From Novacetimonas hansenii JCM 7643 (GTDB lineage Bacteria; Pseudomonadota; Alphaproteobacteria; Acetobacterales; Acetobacteraceae), in NCBI RefSeq assembly GCF_000964405.1, contig NZ_BANE01000096.1:1-64000 (forward strand): DNA of 64,000 nt, given 5' to 3'. Below are positions 31,731 to 40,706 of this stretch, in pieces. The position numbers and the translations under genes are program-made. The notes beneath the pieces were generated by a model, which worked only from the letters and a program-made list of their open reading frames with translations, was not told the origin of the DNA and made no database searches. Position 1 is the stretch's first letter, and each line of letters starts with the position of its first letter.

Positions 31731-31942
31731 TGAGGATCAAACCCCGGCAGTGTCAGCGGCGTGGGCAGCGTATCGGCCGTGATGCCCGTGATCCCGGCCG
31801 CAGCCAGTTGCTCAATGATGGCATTCTGGTTCTGCACCAGACCAAACAGCAGGTCACCCAGCCCCACGGACCGGGCGATCGGCATGCAGCGGTTCAGTTC
31901 GTCCTGCAGGGTCGCGGTCGGCTTGAACGTGTTGGACGTCAT
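31727..31942 (-). CDS. Small structural-region protein
   Basis: A 71-aa protein (ATLQDELNRCMPIARSVGLG, DLLFGLVQNQNAIIEQLAAA) with a helical body and Pro-rich end. It precedes the connector gene with an ATGA overlap. Function unknown. Confidence 0.5.
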   Translation of the reverse strand: MTSNTFKPTATLQDELNRCMPIARSVGLGDLLFGLVQNQNAIIEQLAAAGITGITADTLPTPLTLPGFDPQ

Positions 31943-31968
31943 GAAGGCGGCTCCTCGTTAAATACGCG

Positions 31969-32265
31969 TTACGCAGCGGGCGCAGCCGGTTCTTTGCCGC
32001 CGGCGGGGTCGTCCTTGCTGGCGTCGGTTTCACTGTCCGTCCCGGCCTCGCCGCCCGTTCCTGCGCCGTCGGTCTTCCCGGCGGCCTTGCTTACAGCGGG
32101 CGTGCTCTTCTTGTCCTCGACCACGCGATAGCCCTTGATCCCCTTGAAATGGGCGGCGACGTCGTCGCTGACCTCCTCGGAAACCATCTGCCCCTTGTCG
32201 GGGCTGAACTTCACACCGTTCACCTCCGACGAGGTATGCGGGATCTTGCTTACAATGCGCGGCAT
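31969..32265 (-). CDS. Small acidic structural-region protein
   Basis: A 98-aa protein. The first half (MPRIVSKIPHTSSEVNGVKF, GYRVVEDKKS) is folded; the tail is disordered and acidic (GGEAGTDSETDASKDDPAGG). Lies between the capsid gene and connector genes, the place of head decoration or completion proteins. No family recognised. Confidence 0.5.
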   Translation of the reverse strand: MPRIVSKIPHTSSEVNGVKFSPDKGQMVSEEVSDDVAAHFKGIKGYRVVEDKKSTPAVSKAAGKTDGAGTGGEAGTDSETDASKDDPAGGKEPAAPAA

Positions 32266-32330
32266 CGGCGCGTCTCCTCAGGACTGGTGGGGAAATCGGA
32301 AAAGGGGCGACCGATGCCGCCCCCTCCCCG

Positions 32331-33824
32331 TCAGCTATTGGCGTGCGGGCGCCAGACGTCGTTGTTCGACAGGATGTTCTTGAACACCGCGATCTGCTTG
32401 CGCTTGGACAGGCGCAGGTATCCGAACAGCATCTGGGCCCACGGGATCACCGCCTGGTTGGTCGGATACAGCGGGAACTTGATCATCGGTAGCAGCTGAC
32501 GCCAGACCACCGCGCTGTTTCCGGGCCGCATCGGCAGCAAGAATGCCTTGGACGTGCCCGGGATATCCTGGTTCAGGTCCGTCCAGACTGTCGTGGCTCC
32601 GGCGCAGGGGATACGGCAGACCAGACGGAAATCGCTGCCCTGCCCCGGCACGGACCCGGCAACCACGCCCGGACCGTTCTGGCGGGAACGATAGATCGCA
32701 TAACCGGTCTCCTGGGCACCTGTGCTGCGCTTGATCGTCAGGGTCGCCCCCATGCCAGACGCGATCGCTACCTGGGCGGAGATGACGCCGGTGGACTGCC
32801 CGGATGCATTCACGCCCGCCACCAGATAGTAGTAGTTCCCCGCCTGCGCCGCCGTAAACTGGGACGAAACATCCGCGTCCGCCAGCGCAACGGGCGTGAC
32901 TGCCGACGGTGCGATGGAGGCCTGCGCCGCCGCAATCGCCGGATAGATCACCTCGAACGGCTGCTGCATCTCGGAATCAGGGATGAACACGTCCGGGTCG
33001 TTGGAGATATTGCCGAACGAGGTCCGGATACCGTTGACGGGCGCACCCAGCTTCAGGCCACCATCCGAAACACCCGTCAGCGGCACGCGATAGGCCGGGT
33101 CGAGGTTCGTGTCGAAATCCGCCTGCGTGTTGTAGGAGCAGAACAGGTTGGTCGCGCGACCGAAGTTTCCGTACCCGGCCACCTTCGCTGCTGCCTTGTT
33201 GACCAGGTTGACGCTGGCCAGCTGCTGCCCGCGGCAGTCAAGGATATTGCCGGGATCGACCTGCCCCGCCGCTACGCCATAACGGATCTGCGCCTCAATG
33301 CCGTCGAACTCGGTCGGCACCACGGCGGAATCACCGCTGAACGACAGGTATTCAGCGTCGGTCAGCAACTGCAGCGCGCCGTTGTTCTGCTCAACGGCCT
33401 GTGAATCGGAAATCGTGTTCTGCAGGGTCTGCACGAACGACACCTGACGCTGGGTCATCAGGAATTTGACCATGCCCACGCGCCGGTTGTAATCACCAAC
33501 AGAGTTGGGAATGTTCCCCATTTCCGAATTGGTGCTGCCGCCGAGGAAGCCGCCGACGCTATCCTGTTCGGTCCATTCGTCAACGGTTGCCCCGGCCCCC
33601 TGCTTGAGGAGCATGTTGAACAGGCGGAAATCCTCGTTCGACTGGATGGTGGACTGCATCGTCATATCCAGCGACTGGATACGCAGCGCGGCACCCCCGG
33701 TCAGCTGCGAGACGTCGGTGCCGTATCCCGCCTCAAGGGCTTTGCGAAGCCCTTCAAGGTCTTTCACCGACATCATGCCGGAACGGGCATCACTCGGCTG
33801 GATCAGCGCAGGGTTGAAATTCAT
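32331..33824 (-). CDS. Major capsid protein
   Basis: A 497-aa protein that follows the scaffold and protease genes. HK97-type features include TVDEWTEQDSVGGFLGGSTN, VGMVKFLMTQRQVSFVQTLQ and VFKNILSNNDVW at the end. Residues about 300-420 (PVALADADVSSQFTAAQAGN, ATLTIKRSTGAQETGYAIYR, SDFRLVCRIPCAGATTVW) look like a fibronectin/Ig-like insertion displayed on the shell. Residues 27-48 share RKALEAGYGTD and GGAALR with the protease C-terminal region. The N-terminal segment is probably removed on maturation. Confidence 0.8.
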   Translation of the reverse strand: MNFNPALIQPSDARSGMMSVKDLEGLRKALEAGYGTDVSQLTGGAALRIQSLDMTMQSTIQSNEDFRLFNMLLKQGAGATVDEWTEQDSVGGFLGGSTNSEMGNIPNSVGDYNRRVGMVKFLMTQRQVSFVQTLQNTISDSQAVEQNNGALQLLTDAEYLSFSGDSAVVPTEFDGIEAQIRYGVAAGQVDPGNILDCRGQQLASVNLVNKAAAKVAGYGNFGRATNLFCSYNTQADFDTNLDPAYRVPLTGVSDGGLKLGAPVNGIRTSFGNISNDPDVFIPDSEMQQPFEVIYPAIAAAQASIAPSAVTPVALADADVSSQFTAAQAGNYYYLVAGVNASGQSTGVISAQVAIASGMGATLTIKRSTGAQETGYAIYRSRQNGPGVVAGSVPGQGSDFRLVCRIPCAGATTVWTDLNQDIPGTSKAFLLPMRPGNSAVVWRQLLPMIKFPLYPTNQAVIPWAQMLFGYLRLSKRKQIAVFKNILSNNDVWRPHANS

Positions 33825-33857
33825 GGTCTGTATTTCCTTGCTGTGATCAGGCCGACG

Positions 33858-34595
33858 TCAGACGGACTGAATCGCCTTGACGAGGGGTTCGGGGATCTCG
33901 GCGCCCTGGTTCAGGCACCCTTCGATCATCGACACGTCCACGGCCGAGATGAGGCCCTTCTTCATGGCCTGCATCGACGCCTGCATGATTTCGGCCCGCG
34001 ACGCGCCCTGCGGCTGGGCCGGGGCACCGGCAGGCTGGCTCTTTTCCATGATGCTCAGGACCGAAGCGCGCCCGCGGCCCTGCGCGCCGAACGTATCGAG
34101 ACGATCGGACAGGGACTTGATGACCGTGTCCTGATCCTTCACCAGCCGCAGTAGCGACTGCATGCCAGACAGGGCCTTGACCATCTCGCCGGCATTCTCT
34201 GCGCGAACGGCTGCCAGTTCGCTGGCCAGCGCCGTGTTCTGCCCCTTGAGGAAACGCATGCCCGTGACAAGGGCCGCACCGTCAACAACTTCGGCTGTCT
34301 CGCCGCCTTCCAGCGTCACGGTCAGCGACTTGCCGAACATCTCGGCGTCATCGTCATCCTCTTCCCCGCCTTCTCCGGCCTTGCGGCGCGCTTCCTCGGC
34401 CGCCCTGGCCTCCGCCTCTTTTTTCTTGCGGGCCTTTTCAAGTTCCTCCTCGGTCAGGGGCTTTCCCCCTTCCTTCGGATCGTCCTTGCCCTTATCCGTG
34501 GTGCGCGACTTGCGCATTTCCTCGATCCCGCTCAGATCATTGAGCAGCGCGTCAAAGCCCCCCGCCGTGGGCGCCGGGTTGGTTTTTTCAGTCAT
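33858..34595 (-). CDS. Scaffold protein
   Basis: A 245-aa protein from the ATG at 34595; the longer frame is inside the protease gene. It is highly charged with a long coiled coil (LTEEELEKARKKKEAEARAA, EEARRKAGEGGEEDDDDAEM) and helical C-terminus (SRAEIMQASMQAMKKGLISA). Scaffold proteins of this sort guide capsid assembly and are then digested. It lies between the protease and the major capsid gene and overlaps the protease stop by eight bases. Confidence 0.72.
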   Translation of the reverse strand: MTEKTNPAPTAGGFDALLNDLSGIEEMRKSRTTDKGKDDPKEGGKPLTEEELEKARKKKEAEARAAEEARRKAGEGGEEDDDDAEMFGKSLTVTLEGGETAEVVDGAALVTGMRFLKGQNTALASELAAVRAENAGEMVKALSGMQSLLRLVKDQDTVIKSLSDRLDTFGAQGRGRASVLSIMEKSQPAGAPAQPQGASRAEIMQASMQAMKKGLISAVDVSMIEGCLNQGAEIPEPLVKAIQSV

Positions 34596-35451
34596 GTCTT
34601 GTCCTTTGTTCTCGGCCCCTCTGGAGGTCGCCCAGGAACCGTTCGACCAGCTCCGAGGCCCGGTCCGGATCCACGTCAAAAGCCTGCGCGACGTGCGCGA
34701 CGAGCGCATCGACGGACGGCTTCACCCGACCGGCGCGGATGTCCCCCGCCAGCCTGTCCCTGAAATCCCAGTAATTCTGGAGGTGCGGATCCGGCATTTC
34801 GGAGCGCAGCGCTGCCCCTCCGCTCAGTTCCGCCATGTCCGTGCCGTAGCCAGCTTCCAGCGCCTTACGCATGCAAAACGCCCCGGCGGCCATGCTCTTG
34901 GCCAGCGCCCCGAACGGCACGACCGCCACGGTGGGCACGTGCAGGTTCACCGGCGTCCCGCTCATCCCGATATTGGTCCAGCGCACCCGATCGATGACCG
35001 GGCGCTGCCGCCCGGTTTTCGGGTCCGCGATCTTGCTCCGGTGGCAGTCTCCTCCCACCGACGGGAACCAGTGCTTCGGCGGACGCTGGCGCGTCAGGGA
35101 ATCCCAGAACATGTTCGCATGCTCGACGGTCGGCCCCTCCCCGCCATAGATTTCGGCCTTCACGAACGTCTTTTTGCCATCTGCCCGTACGTCCACAGGC
35201 TTGCCGATCTCGAACAGATGGTGTGACGGCTGCCCGGCCACCGGCCCCATCTGGGTGCGATGATCGAGGTCTATGTTCCCGTATTTCAGGAAGTAGGGCG
35301 CGCTTTCCTGAAGCGCTTTCGACAGGACAACTTCGCCCTGATGATCCACGCTCTCGTCCGACGCCTGCATGTAGACAAAGCGCCGGCCACCCTCTTCACG
35401 CGGCTGGGCCTTGAACATGCTGTCGATGCAGAAAAACTCTTGATCGCTCAT
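34588..35451 (-). CDS. Prohead protease
   Basis: A 287-aa protein with the serine protease pattern of HK97/U35 prohead proteases: KYGNIDLDHRTQMGP (His near 64), and KHWFPSVGGDCHRS (Ser near 131). Residues 195-216 carry RKALEAGYGTD, MAELS and GGAALR, also seen near the N-terminus of the major capsid protein. The C-terminal part is helical (LVAHVAQAFDVDPDRASELV). It should cleave scaffold and capsid. The gene is first in the capsid unit, with the late box 22 nt before its ATG. Confidence 0.78.
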   Translation of the reverse strand: MSDQEFFCIDSMFKAQPREEGGRRFVYMQASDESVDHQGEVVLSKALQESAPYFLKYGNIDLDHRTQMGPVAGQPSHHLFEIGKPVDVRADGKKTFVKAEIYGGEGPTVEHANMFWDSLTRQRPPKHWFPSVGGDCHRSKIADPKTGRQRPVIDRVRWTNIGMSGTPVNLHVPTVAVVPFGALAKSMAAGAFCMRKALEAGYGTDMAELSGGAALRSEMPDPHLQNYWDFRDRLAGDIRAGRVKPSVDALVAHVAQAFDVDPDRASELVERFLGDLQRGREQRTRHD

Positions 35452-35459
35452 GCCCCAAG

Positions 35460-35473
35460 GCTGCCGTCACGAT
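35460..35473 (-). promoter_or_regulatory. Late-box copy (ATCGTGACGGCAGC)
   Basis: On the minus strand ATCGTGACGGCAGC starts 22 nt before the protease ATG, the head of the capsid unit. Confidence 0.6.
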
Positions 35474-35552
35474 ATGAGTCATTCCAGCCGGAAGGTCATC
35501 TCGGATCGCAGCCTTATGCCTTTCCGGCGAGGCGCACTGCCGTCATTCTTGT

Positions 35553-35578
35553 TTGCATGCATGCATGCATGCATGCAA
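35553..35578. repeat. TGCA palindrome, longest copy (six units)
   Basis: Six TGCA units at 35554-35577 bounded by T and A make the longest member of the family. It lies about 80 bases before the late box of the protease gene. Different copy number (six here, four elsewhere) shows the units vary. Confidence 0.7.
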
Positions 35579-35606
35579 TTTATCGGGCTGGATGTCTGTC
35601 AGTCGC

Positions 35607-35653
35607 GGGTGCCTGGGTGCCTGGGTGCCTGGGTGCCTGGGTGCCTGGGTGCC
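35607..35653. repeat. 8-bp tandem repeat, unit GGGTGCCT
   Basis: Five complete units of GGGTGCCT and a sixth of seven bases. The last unit runs into GCACCC, so GGGTGC-C-GCACCC (35647-35659) can fold as a hairpin. The array sits in the non-coding 298-base gap between the protease gene and the 93-aa gene and was probably made by slippage. Confidence 0.8.
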
Positions 35654-35682
35654 GCACCCTTCCGGCCTGATTGGCAAGTTGC

Positions 35683-35720
35683 AAGAAAGGCGTCGGAAGG
35701 AAAATTCCGACGCCTTTCTT
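35683..35720. terminator. Strong intrinsic terminator, bidirectional
   Basis: A 16-bp perfect stem (35683-35698 pairing with 35705-35720) around loop GGAAAA; one arm reads AAGAAAGGCGTCGGAA. A T-rich run (CTTTTT) follows on the plus strand and TTTCTT closes the stem on the minus strand. It would end transcription of the 93-aa gene unit 30 bases behind its stop, so the capsid unit needs its own promoter downstream. Confidence 0.85.
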
Positions 35721-35749
35721 TTTACCCCTCCCACACAAGCGGCAATTCC

Positions 35750-36031
35750 TCAGGTGCCAGCGGCCTCCAGCGCGGCCTGGGCGTCCGCGATGACCAGCAG
35801 CAGTTTGCCTCTCTCACGAATCAGATCCAGAAACCTGTCGCGGCCTTCATCGCTCAGTAGGGATGCCATCCGGGCTGATTCGATCCTACGCTCCACGACC
35901 ACAAGCTGGTTCTGCGCCGCCGAAAGAATGGCCTGGTCAGCCGCCCGGATCCGTGCCTGCCTTTCCCCAAGGCTCCCCAGCATTCCGCTGATTTCGGTTG
36001 CGGCCTGGGTGGGGTTATTGCGCTCTGTCAT
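35750..36031 (-). CDS. Small helical hypothetical protein (93 aa)
   Basis: From the ATG at 36031 (MTERNNPTQAATEISGML), with AAAGG before it; the longer frame is likely non-coding. It is helical (RIRAADQAILSAAQNQLVVV, ERRIESARMASLLSDEGRDR, FLDLIRERGKLLLVIADAQA) and probably coiled coil. It follows the helicase gene after a perfect palindrome and is followed by a strong terminator. A small assembly or virion protein by location. Confidence 0.6.
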   Translation of the reverse strand: MTERNNPTQAATEISGMLGSLGERQARIRAADQAILSAAQNQLVVVERRIESARMASLLSDEGRDRFLDLIRERGKLLLVIADAQAALEAAGT

Positions 36032-36053
36032 ATGTGCTGCCTTTCTTTCTGAT

Positions 36054-36075
36054 TTGCTTGCAAGCTTGCAAGCAA
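36054..36075. repeat. Perfect 22-bp palindrome (TTGCTTGCAAG half)
   Basis: The stretch is its own reverse complement; its half-site is TTGCTTGCAAG. It lies 33 bases behind the stop of the 1506-aa gene and 23 bases before the 93-aa ATG. The same words (TTGCTTGCAAGC) recur at 48751, so it is a variant of the TGCA family. Confidence 0.75.
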
Positions 36076-36107
36076 GGCGTCGTGGCGGGTTGCTTCGGAG
36101 GCATGCA

Positions 36108-39100
36108 CTATGCCGCGCGCGAGGCATGATCGCGGCGTTCGGAGCGTGCCTGATGCAGGTATCCGGCGATTCCCGTTTCATCCAGCCCCTCAAGGGGTGA
36201 CGTCACGATATCGCGGAGATTGTATTTCTCCGTCAGCCGCCGTCGGTTGCGGCGCTCGACCGGATGATCTGCAAGGATGTCGATCAGTTCGACATCACTG
36301 GTCTGACCCACACGGTTGATGCGCCCGTCGCGCTGCGCATGCAGCATTGCCGTCTGTGGCGTGTCATACTGCGCCAGCCATTTCCCGCGCTGAAGGTTCG
36401 CGCCCACTGCCGCAGCATCACTGGCAACCATGATGTCATGCTCGCCAGCCTGGTAGGCCCTTTTTTTCCGGTCCTTCTCGGCAGAGGAATCAGCCCCCGT
36501 CAGGGTCACGACCCGGTGCCCTTCCGCGCGCAGGCGTGACGCGATGTCATGGACCCGGTCCAGCGACCGCGCGAACACCACGCCCGGCCTGCCGCGACGC
36601 TGTTCCGCAACGGTGACGGTGCGATTGGTTTTCGCTTCGCCCCCCAAAGCCTGCATGATGGCGGTGTTGCGCAGGATCCCGATGGAGGGGTTCATCCGTT
36701 CGGCAATCGCGCGATGGTCGGCATCGTCGGCCGCGCTGAACGCGGCGGGCGCCAGCTTTTTCATCGCCTCCACATCCACATCGCCCTTCATGCGCGCGAT
36801 CCGCGCCCTGGCCGACGCCTGCTCGACCTCCGCCAGACGGGACCTCTCCGCCGCGCCCAGGGGCACGACTTCCTCCGTCTTGGTGGCGTTCACGCCCGAG
36901 GCGATGCGCCCGGTGTAGAAGTGGCGGGCCATCTCGCGCCGCAGGCCTTCACGCGCGGCGCTGGTATCGCCGCCGTATTTGCGCATGAAGGCATCCCGGT
37001 CGCCGTAGCGTTTGCGATCCATCTTCGACAGCACGTCAAACGCCTCGGACGCGTCATTCTTGACCGGGTCTGCTGTCATGTTGACGTAGTACGGGGTGCT
37101 GTCCGCCACGGCGTCAACCACGTTCGCCAGGCTGGAGTTTTTCTTGCCTGCCCGGTTGAGCAGGTTATGCCCCTCGTCCACGTTCAGGTAATCGTGGTGG
37201 ATGCCCTCCCGGTCCAGAACGCCGCGCACGTAATTCATCCGCCCGTCGGCATCCATGCCATCCAGTTTCTGGGTGATCTCGGCAGGCGATACGCCTTCCT
37301 GCCCCGCCGCCATGTGCAGGACGTCATCGCGGAACGCCTGATGGGTGACGACCGAAAAATGCACGTCCGGGTTTTTATAGGCCGCGATCCGCTGCTCCCG
37401 GTTTGCCGACGGATCCGCATGCCAGCGGAATTTCCCGGGCTGGAGCAGGGTAAGGGCCTCTCCATGGAACTGCCCCTGCACGATGGACGGTACCAGAAAT
37501 AGCCCGCGCTTTGCCTTCCCCTGACCCTGCAGATGCGTGAACCCCGCCAACCCGATGGAGGTCTTTCCCGAGCCCACTCCCAGGCCGGCGACCACCCGCC
37601 TGTTGTGCTCGATCAGCTTGACCGCCCGCTGCCGCCCGACGAAACGTCCGCTCATGTCCGGGCGCCACAACTTCACCGGCTGCCCGGCACGGAACTGGGA
37701 ACCGACATGCGGCATCATCTGTGCGATCGTCTGTTCCGCCGCATGACCCACAGACCACCGTTCCCCAAGCGCCGGCCCCTCCGCACCGACAGGGGAGGGG
37801 GCCGCGTCGGCACCAAAGAACTGCATCTGCGCTTCGCCGCGTCCCTCCTCCGCCGCACGCGCGGCATCCAGCCGGTCCGCTACGCCGCCCGCGGCATATC
37901 GCCCGTTCTCGCGCTGGCGCAGCGCATCAATGCGCTCGCGGTGTTCGGCCATGCGCCGTTCCCGCGCACCGGGATCGAGCGCATCCAGATGGCGCAGGTC
38001 GTGCGCGATGACCGTCTTTCCGACCGCCAGCGGCGCATCGGGGCGCAGGCGGTTGTAATGGTCCGCGAAACGCCCGATCACATGCGAGCGCGCCACGTCC
38101 TGCATGGCGGCGTAGGCGTTCGCGGGGCCGCCCATGGCATCGCTGTATTTTCCCCACGACATCGTGGCCCGGTCCAGCACGGCCGCCTTCTCGTCGTGCG
38201 CCTTCTTCCAGTCACGCCACTGCGGATTGACGGACGTGCCGAACATGTCCTGCGTCTCGCGCTCGGGCTCCTGCCCGGCATGCGCCTCCAGATCCGCGCG
38301 CATCTGCGCCACCTTCGGGTCGGAGCGCGCGAAATCCTCCGCAAAGCGCGCACGCAGGCCCCGCCGCTCCGCATCCGTGAGATCGCCAATCGGCTTGAAC
38401 GCTGCCGCCCCGTCTGGATGCTCCGCCAGCGCGCGATGCAGAGCATCCACAGATGTCTCGTCCACCGGGAAATTCTGACGCTGCAGGGATGTCCGTGCCC
38501 CCCCGAGGGAGGCGACATGCTCATCCGCCATTTCCTCGAAACGGGGGCGATGCTCCTCCGCCCGGACCATGTTCCCGGCGGCGTCATACTGGGGGGCCTG
38601 CCGCCCCAGCGCCTGCATGAAGGCCTGCCGGTCGCCCGCGCGCCGCATGGTCGTTTCCGACAGCAGGTCGGCCAGCGCCTTCGCCGGGGTTTCCCCGTCG
38701 GCAATACGACTGCCGATGAACGAACGGATCGCCGCCTCGTGCCCCTCAACCGACGTCGTATCGTCCGGGGTGGCATAGGGCGCGGCCAGGCGCGGCAGCA
38801 CGCCCGGCTGGCTGTCCATCGCCATATCTGGCCGGTTGGCCACGCCATGGGGCAGCCATCCATCCTCGTCGTGCCGCCCCTCGATGATGTCGAGCGCCCC
38901 GCGCACATGCGCCAGATCCTGCGGATCGACAGGTTTCGTCAGGCGCTCGATGCCCGACCGGTTCAGCGTGACGATGGTGGATGCCCCCGCCTTGCCCACC
39001 TCGTAATCGCCCTTCTGCAGGCCCAGCGCATGCAGCTGCACGATCGCGGTTTCCAGGGAGGTCTTGCCCATCGGCACCTGGACGTGATCCTTGCGCCCCT

Positions 39101-40628
39101 GCTTCATGGCCATGACCATGGCGGCGTTGGCCTCCATCTCGCCATAGGCAGTGCCAAGCCTGCGCTGCGCCCCGCTGACCAGATCCTTGCGCTTCGTGTT
39201 GAGTTCCTGCGCAACGGTCAGGTCCGAGGCGTCCATGGCGGGCGAAAGGTCGATGGCCTGCGCCTGGTCGTGCATTTCCCGCGCATCGGCCAGCGCGCGG
39301 CGTGACGTGTCCATGTAATGGTCGGTGTGGAACCTCTCCATCGCCGTGGCGGCGTCGGCCATGTCCCCGGGCGACAGGTCGCCATGCATCCGCTGCGCCA
39401 GCACCTGCGCCGCGCCCGCGATGCCCAGCACGTCCACCACGGACCGGTCCATCTGCGATGCGCCCGTGCTGGCCAGCGACAGGGCGTTCATGGCGTTGTA
39501 GGCCCCGGATGCAACATGGCGTTCCAGCGCCTCCCGGCCGCCCATGCGGCTGGCCTCGTTCAGGAAGGACCGCGTGCCGATGGTGCGCAGGTCCTTCTCG
39601 ATGTCCGCCGCCACCGCGCCGTGGCTGGCCGGCTGCGCCTCGATGACGAAGGACTTGGGCTCGACCGGGGCCTCGGACGTGGAAATTTCGCGCAGTTTTT
39701 TCCGCGCGTCGGCCTTTGCCGTCTTCAGGGTCTTTTCCGCGCGCAGCAGGTCGATCGCCCGCCTCCCGTCAATCTCCCACCCTGCCTTCAGCGGCGGCGG
39801 GTTCTCGCGCACCTTGTCCAGTTCACGCCCGATCCGGTCCGCTGTCACCTTCGGGAGGCCTTCGGGCAGGGAGGCCTCCCGCGCTTCGTTGACCTCCTGC
39901 TCCAGCCCCTCCGGCGTCAGGCCGTTCGCCTCCGCCCGGTCGCGGTAATGCGCGGTGAAACCAAGCCCGCCCCCCGACGGCGCGGACGGGTCCAGATCCT
40001 GCATGCTGATGGTCTGGTCGCTCTCCGACGCCATCGGCACTTCGCCCAGCCCAGCCTTGCGCCGCAGGTCCGCATCCGCCAGCAGTCGCTTGCGCTGCAT
40101 GCCCACCGCCTCCCGCGCGCGGGACAACAGCATCTGCGCATGCGCGTTGCGCGCCCGGGTCTTCTCCGCTTCGGTCGCGCCGCTGAACTGTTCCTCCGGG
40201 AACCGTGTCTCGGCCTCGGTCCAGCCCAGCGCATCGCCAACCTGCTTGACGAACGCGTCTTCATGCGCGCGTTCCTGCGCGCGCACGGCGTGGGTAGCTT
40301 CGTCCTTGGAGGGGGTCAGGCCCTTTTCGCGGTCGGCCTTGCGCCGTTCTTTCTCCCGCGCGCGGTGCTCCTGCGCCCGCTGGGCCGCTTCCTCGCGGTA
40401 CTGCGCCTCGCTGCGCACGCCGGTCAGGCGCAGGTGGTTCAACGCCCCGCCCGCGCCGCCGATCACCTTGGCGCTGCCGTCCTTCTGCACCTGCACAAGG
40501 ACGTGCACACCCTTGTCATCCCGCCCGTTGGGATGAACCGTCAGCCACCGCTCCCCCGGAGCCAGGGCCTTGAGAAGGCTGGTGCCGATCAGCACCAGCC
40601 TCTGCTTCACATCGCGGAATACCTGCAT
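36108..40628 (-). CDS. 1506-aa polyvalent-type protein with SNF2-like helicase
   Basis: The N-terminal region (GERWLTVHPNGRDDKGVHVL, GGALNHLRLTGVRSEAQYRE) and the Arg/Glu-rich helical linker that follows are typical of polyvalent proteins of phages and conjugative elements. The middle 900 residues are mostly helical with several Ala-rich domains I could not name. From about 1000 there is a superfamily 2 helicase: Walker A GVGSGKTS (near 1018), LFLVPSIVQGQFHGEA, DE-box NVDEGHNLLNR (near 1151), FARSLDRVHDIASRLRAEGH, and motif VI QRDGRINRVGQ (near 1436). It lies inside the head-gene region and has a late box 22 nt before the ATG, so it is probably packed in the head and injected. DarB-like protection against host restriction is a possible role. 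Confidence 0.8.
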   Translation of the reverse strand: MQVFRDVKQRLVLIGTSLLKALAPGERWLTVHPNGRDDKGVHVLVQVQKDGSAKVIGGAGGALNHLRLTGVRSEAQYREEAAQRAQEHRAREKERRKADREKGLTPSKDEATHAVRAQERAHEDAFVKQVGDALGWTEAETRFPEEQFSGATEAEKTRARNAHAQMLLSRAREAVGMQRKRLLADADLRRKAGLGEVPMASESDQTISMQDLDPSAPSGGGLGFTAHYRDRAEANGLTPEGLEQEVNEAREASLPEGLPKVTADRIGRELDKVRENPPPLKAGWEIDGRRAIDLLRAEKTLKTAKADARKKLREISTSEAPVEPKSFVIEAQPASHGAVAADIEKDLRTIGTRSFLNEASRMGGREALERHVASGAYNAMNALSLASTGASQMDRSVVDVLGIAGAAQVLAQRMHGDLSPGDMADAATAMERFHTDHYMDTSRRALADAREMHDQAQAIDLSPAMDASDLTVAQELNTKRKDLVSGAQRRLGTAYGEMEANAAMVMAMKQGRKDHVQVPMGKTSLETAIVQLHALGLQKGDYEVGKAGASTIVTLNRSGIERLTKPVDPQDLAHVRGALDIIEGRHDEDGWLPHGVANRPDMAMDSQPGVLPRLAAPYATPDDTTSVEGHEAAIRSFIGSRIADGETPAKALADLLSETTMRRAGDRQAFMQALGRQAPQYDAAGNMVRAEEHRPRFEEMADEHVASLGGARTSLQRQNFPVDETSVDALHRALAEHPDGAAAFKPIGDLTDAERRGLRARFAEDFARSDPKVAQMRADLEAHAGQEPERETQDMFGTSVNPQWRDWKKAHDEKAAVLDRATMSWGKYSDAMGGPANAYAAMQDVARSHVIGRFADHYNRLRPDAPLAVGKTVIAHDLRHLDALDPGARERRMAEHRERIDALRQRENGRYAAGGVADRLDAARAAEEGRGEAQMQFFGADAAPSPVGAEGPALGERWSVGHAAEQTIAQMMPHVGSQFRAGQPVKLWRPDMSGRFVGRQRAVKLIEHNRRVVAGLGVGSGKTSIGLAGFTHLQGQGKAKRGLFLVPSIVQGQFHGEALTLLQPGKFRWHADPSANREQRIAAYKNPDVHFSVVTHQAFRDDVLHMAAGQEGVSPAEITQKLDGMDADGRMNYVRGVLDREGIHHDYLNVDEGHNLLNRAGKKNSSLANVVDAVADSTPYYVNMTADPVKNDASEAFDVLSKMDRKRYGDRDAFMRKYGGDTSAAREGLRREMARHFYTGRIASGVNATKTEEVVPLGAAERSRLAEVEQASARARIARMKGDVDVEAMKKLAPAAFSAADDADHRAIAERMNPSIGILRNTAIMQALGGEAKTNRTVTVAEQRRGRPGVVFARSLDRVHDIASRLRAEGHRVVTLTGADSSAEKDRKKRAYQAGEHDIMVASDAAAVGANLQRGKWLAQYDTPQTAMLHAQRDGRINRVGQTSDVELIDILADHPVERRNRRRLTEKYNLRDIVTSPLEGLDETGIAGYLHQARSERRDHASRAA

Positions 40629-40636
40629 CCCGGCAG

Positions 40637-40650
40637 GATATCGTCACGAT
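40637..40650 (-). promoter_or_regulatory. Late-box copy (ATCGTGACGATATC)
   Basis: On the minus strand ATCGTGACGATATC starts 22 nt before the ATG at 40628. An A-run precedes it. No TGCA palindrome is near. Confidence 0.55.
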
Positions 40651-40706
40651 TTTTTTTGCGATCTAACATAATTCACTCATAACGATGGACGAGACAATTA
40701 ATAAAT

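Noticed and set aside
35554-35653. CRISPR-like repeat array
   Set aside because: The units are 4 and 8 bp simple repeats with no spacers; not a CRISPR.
36199-36210. TCGTGAC word near the end of the helicase gene as a ninth late box
   Set aside because: It is inside the coding frame and no gene starts at the proper distance; similar coding hits exist near 19563, 21833 and 59160.
37533-40682. Plus-strand frames of 590 and 454 aa over the helicase gene
   Set aside because: Both mirror the 1506-aa gene, which has clear helicase motifs; the mirror has none.
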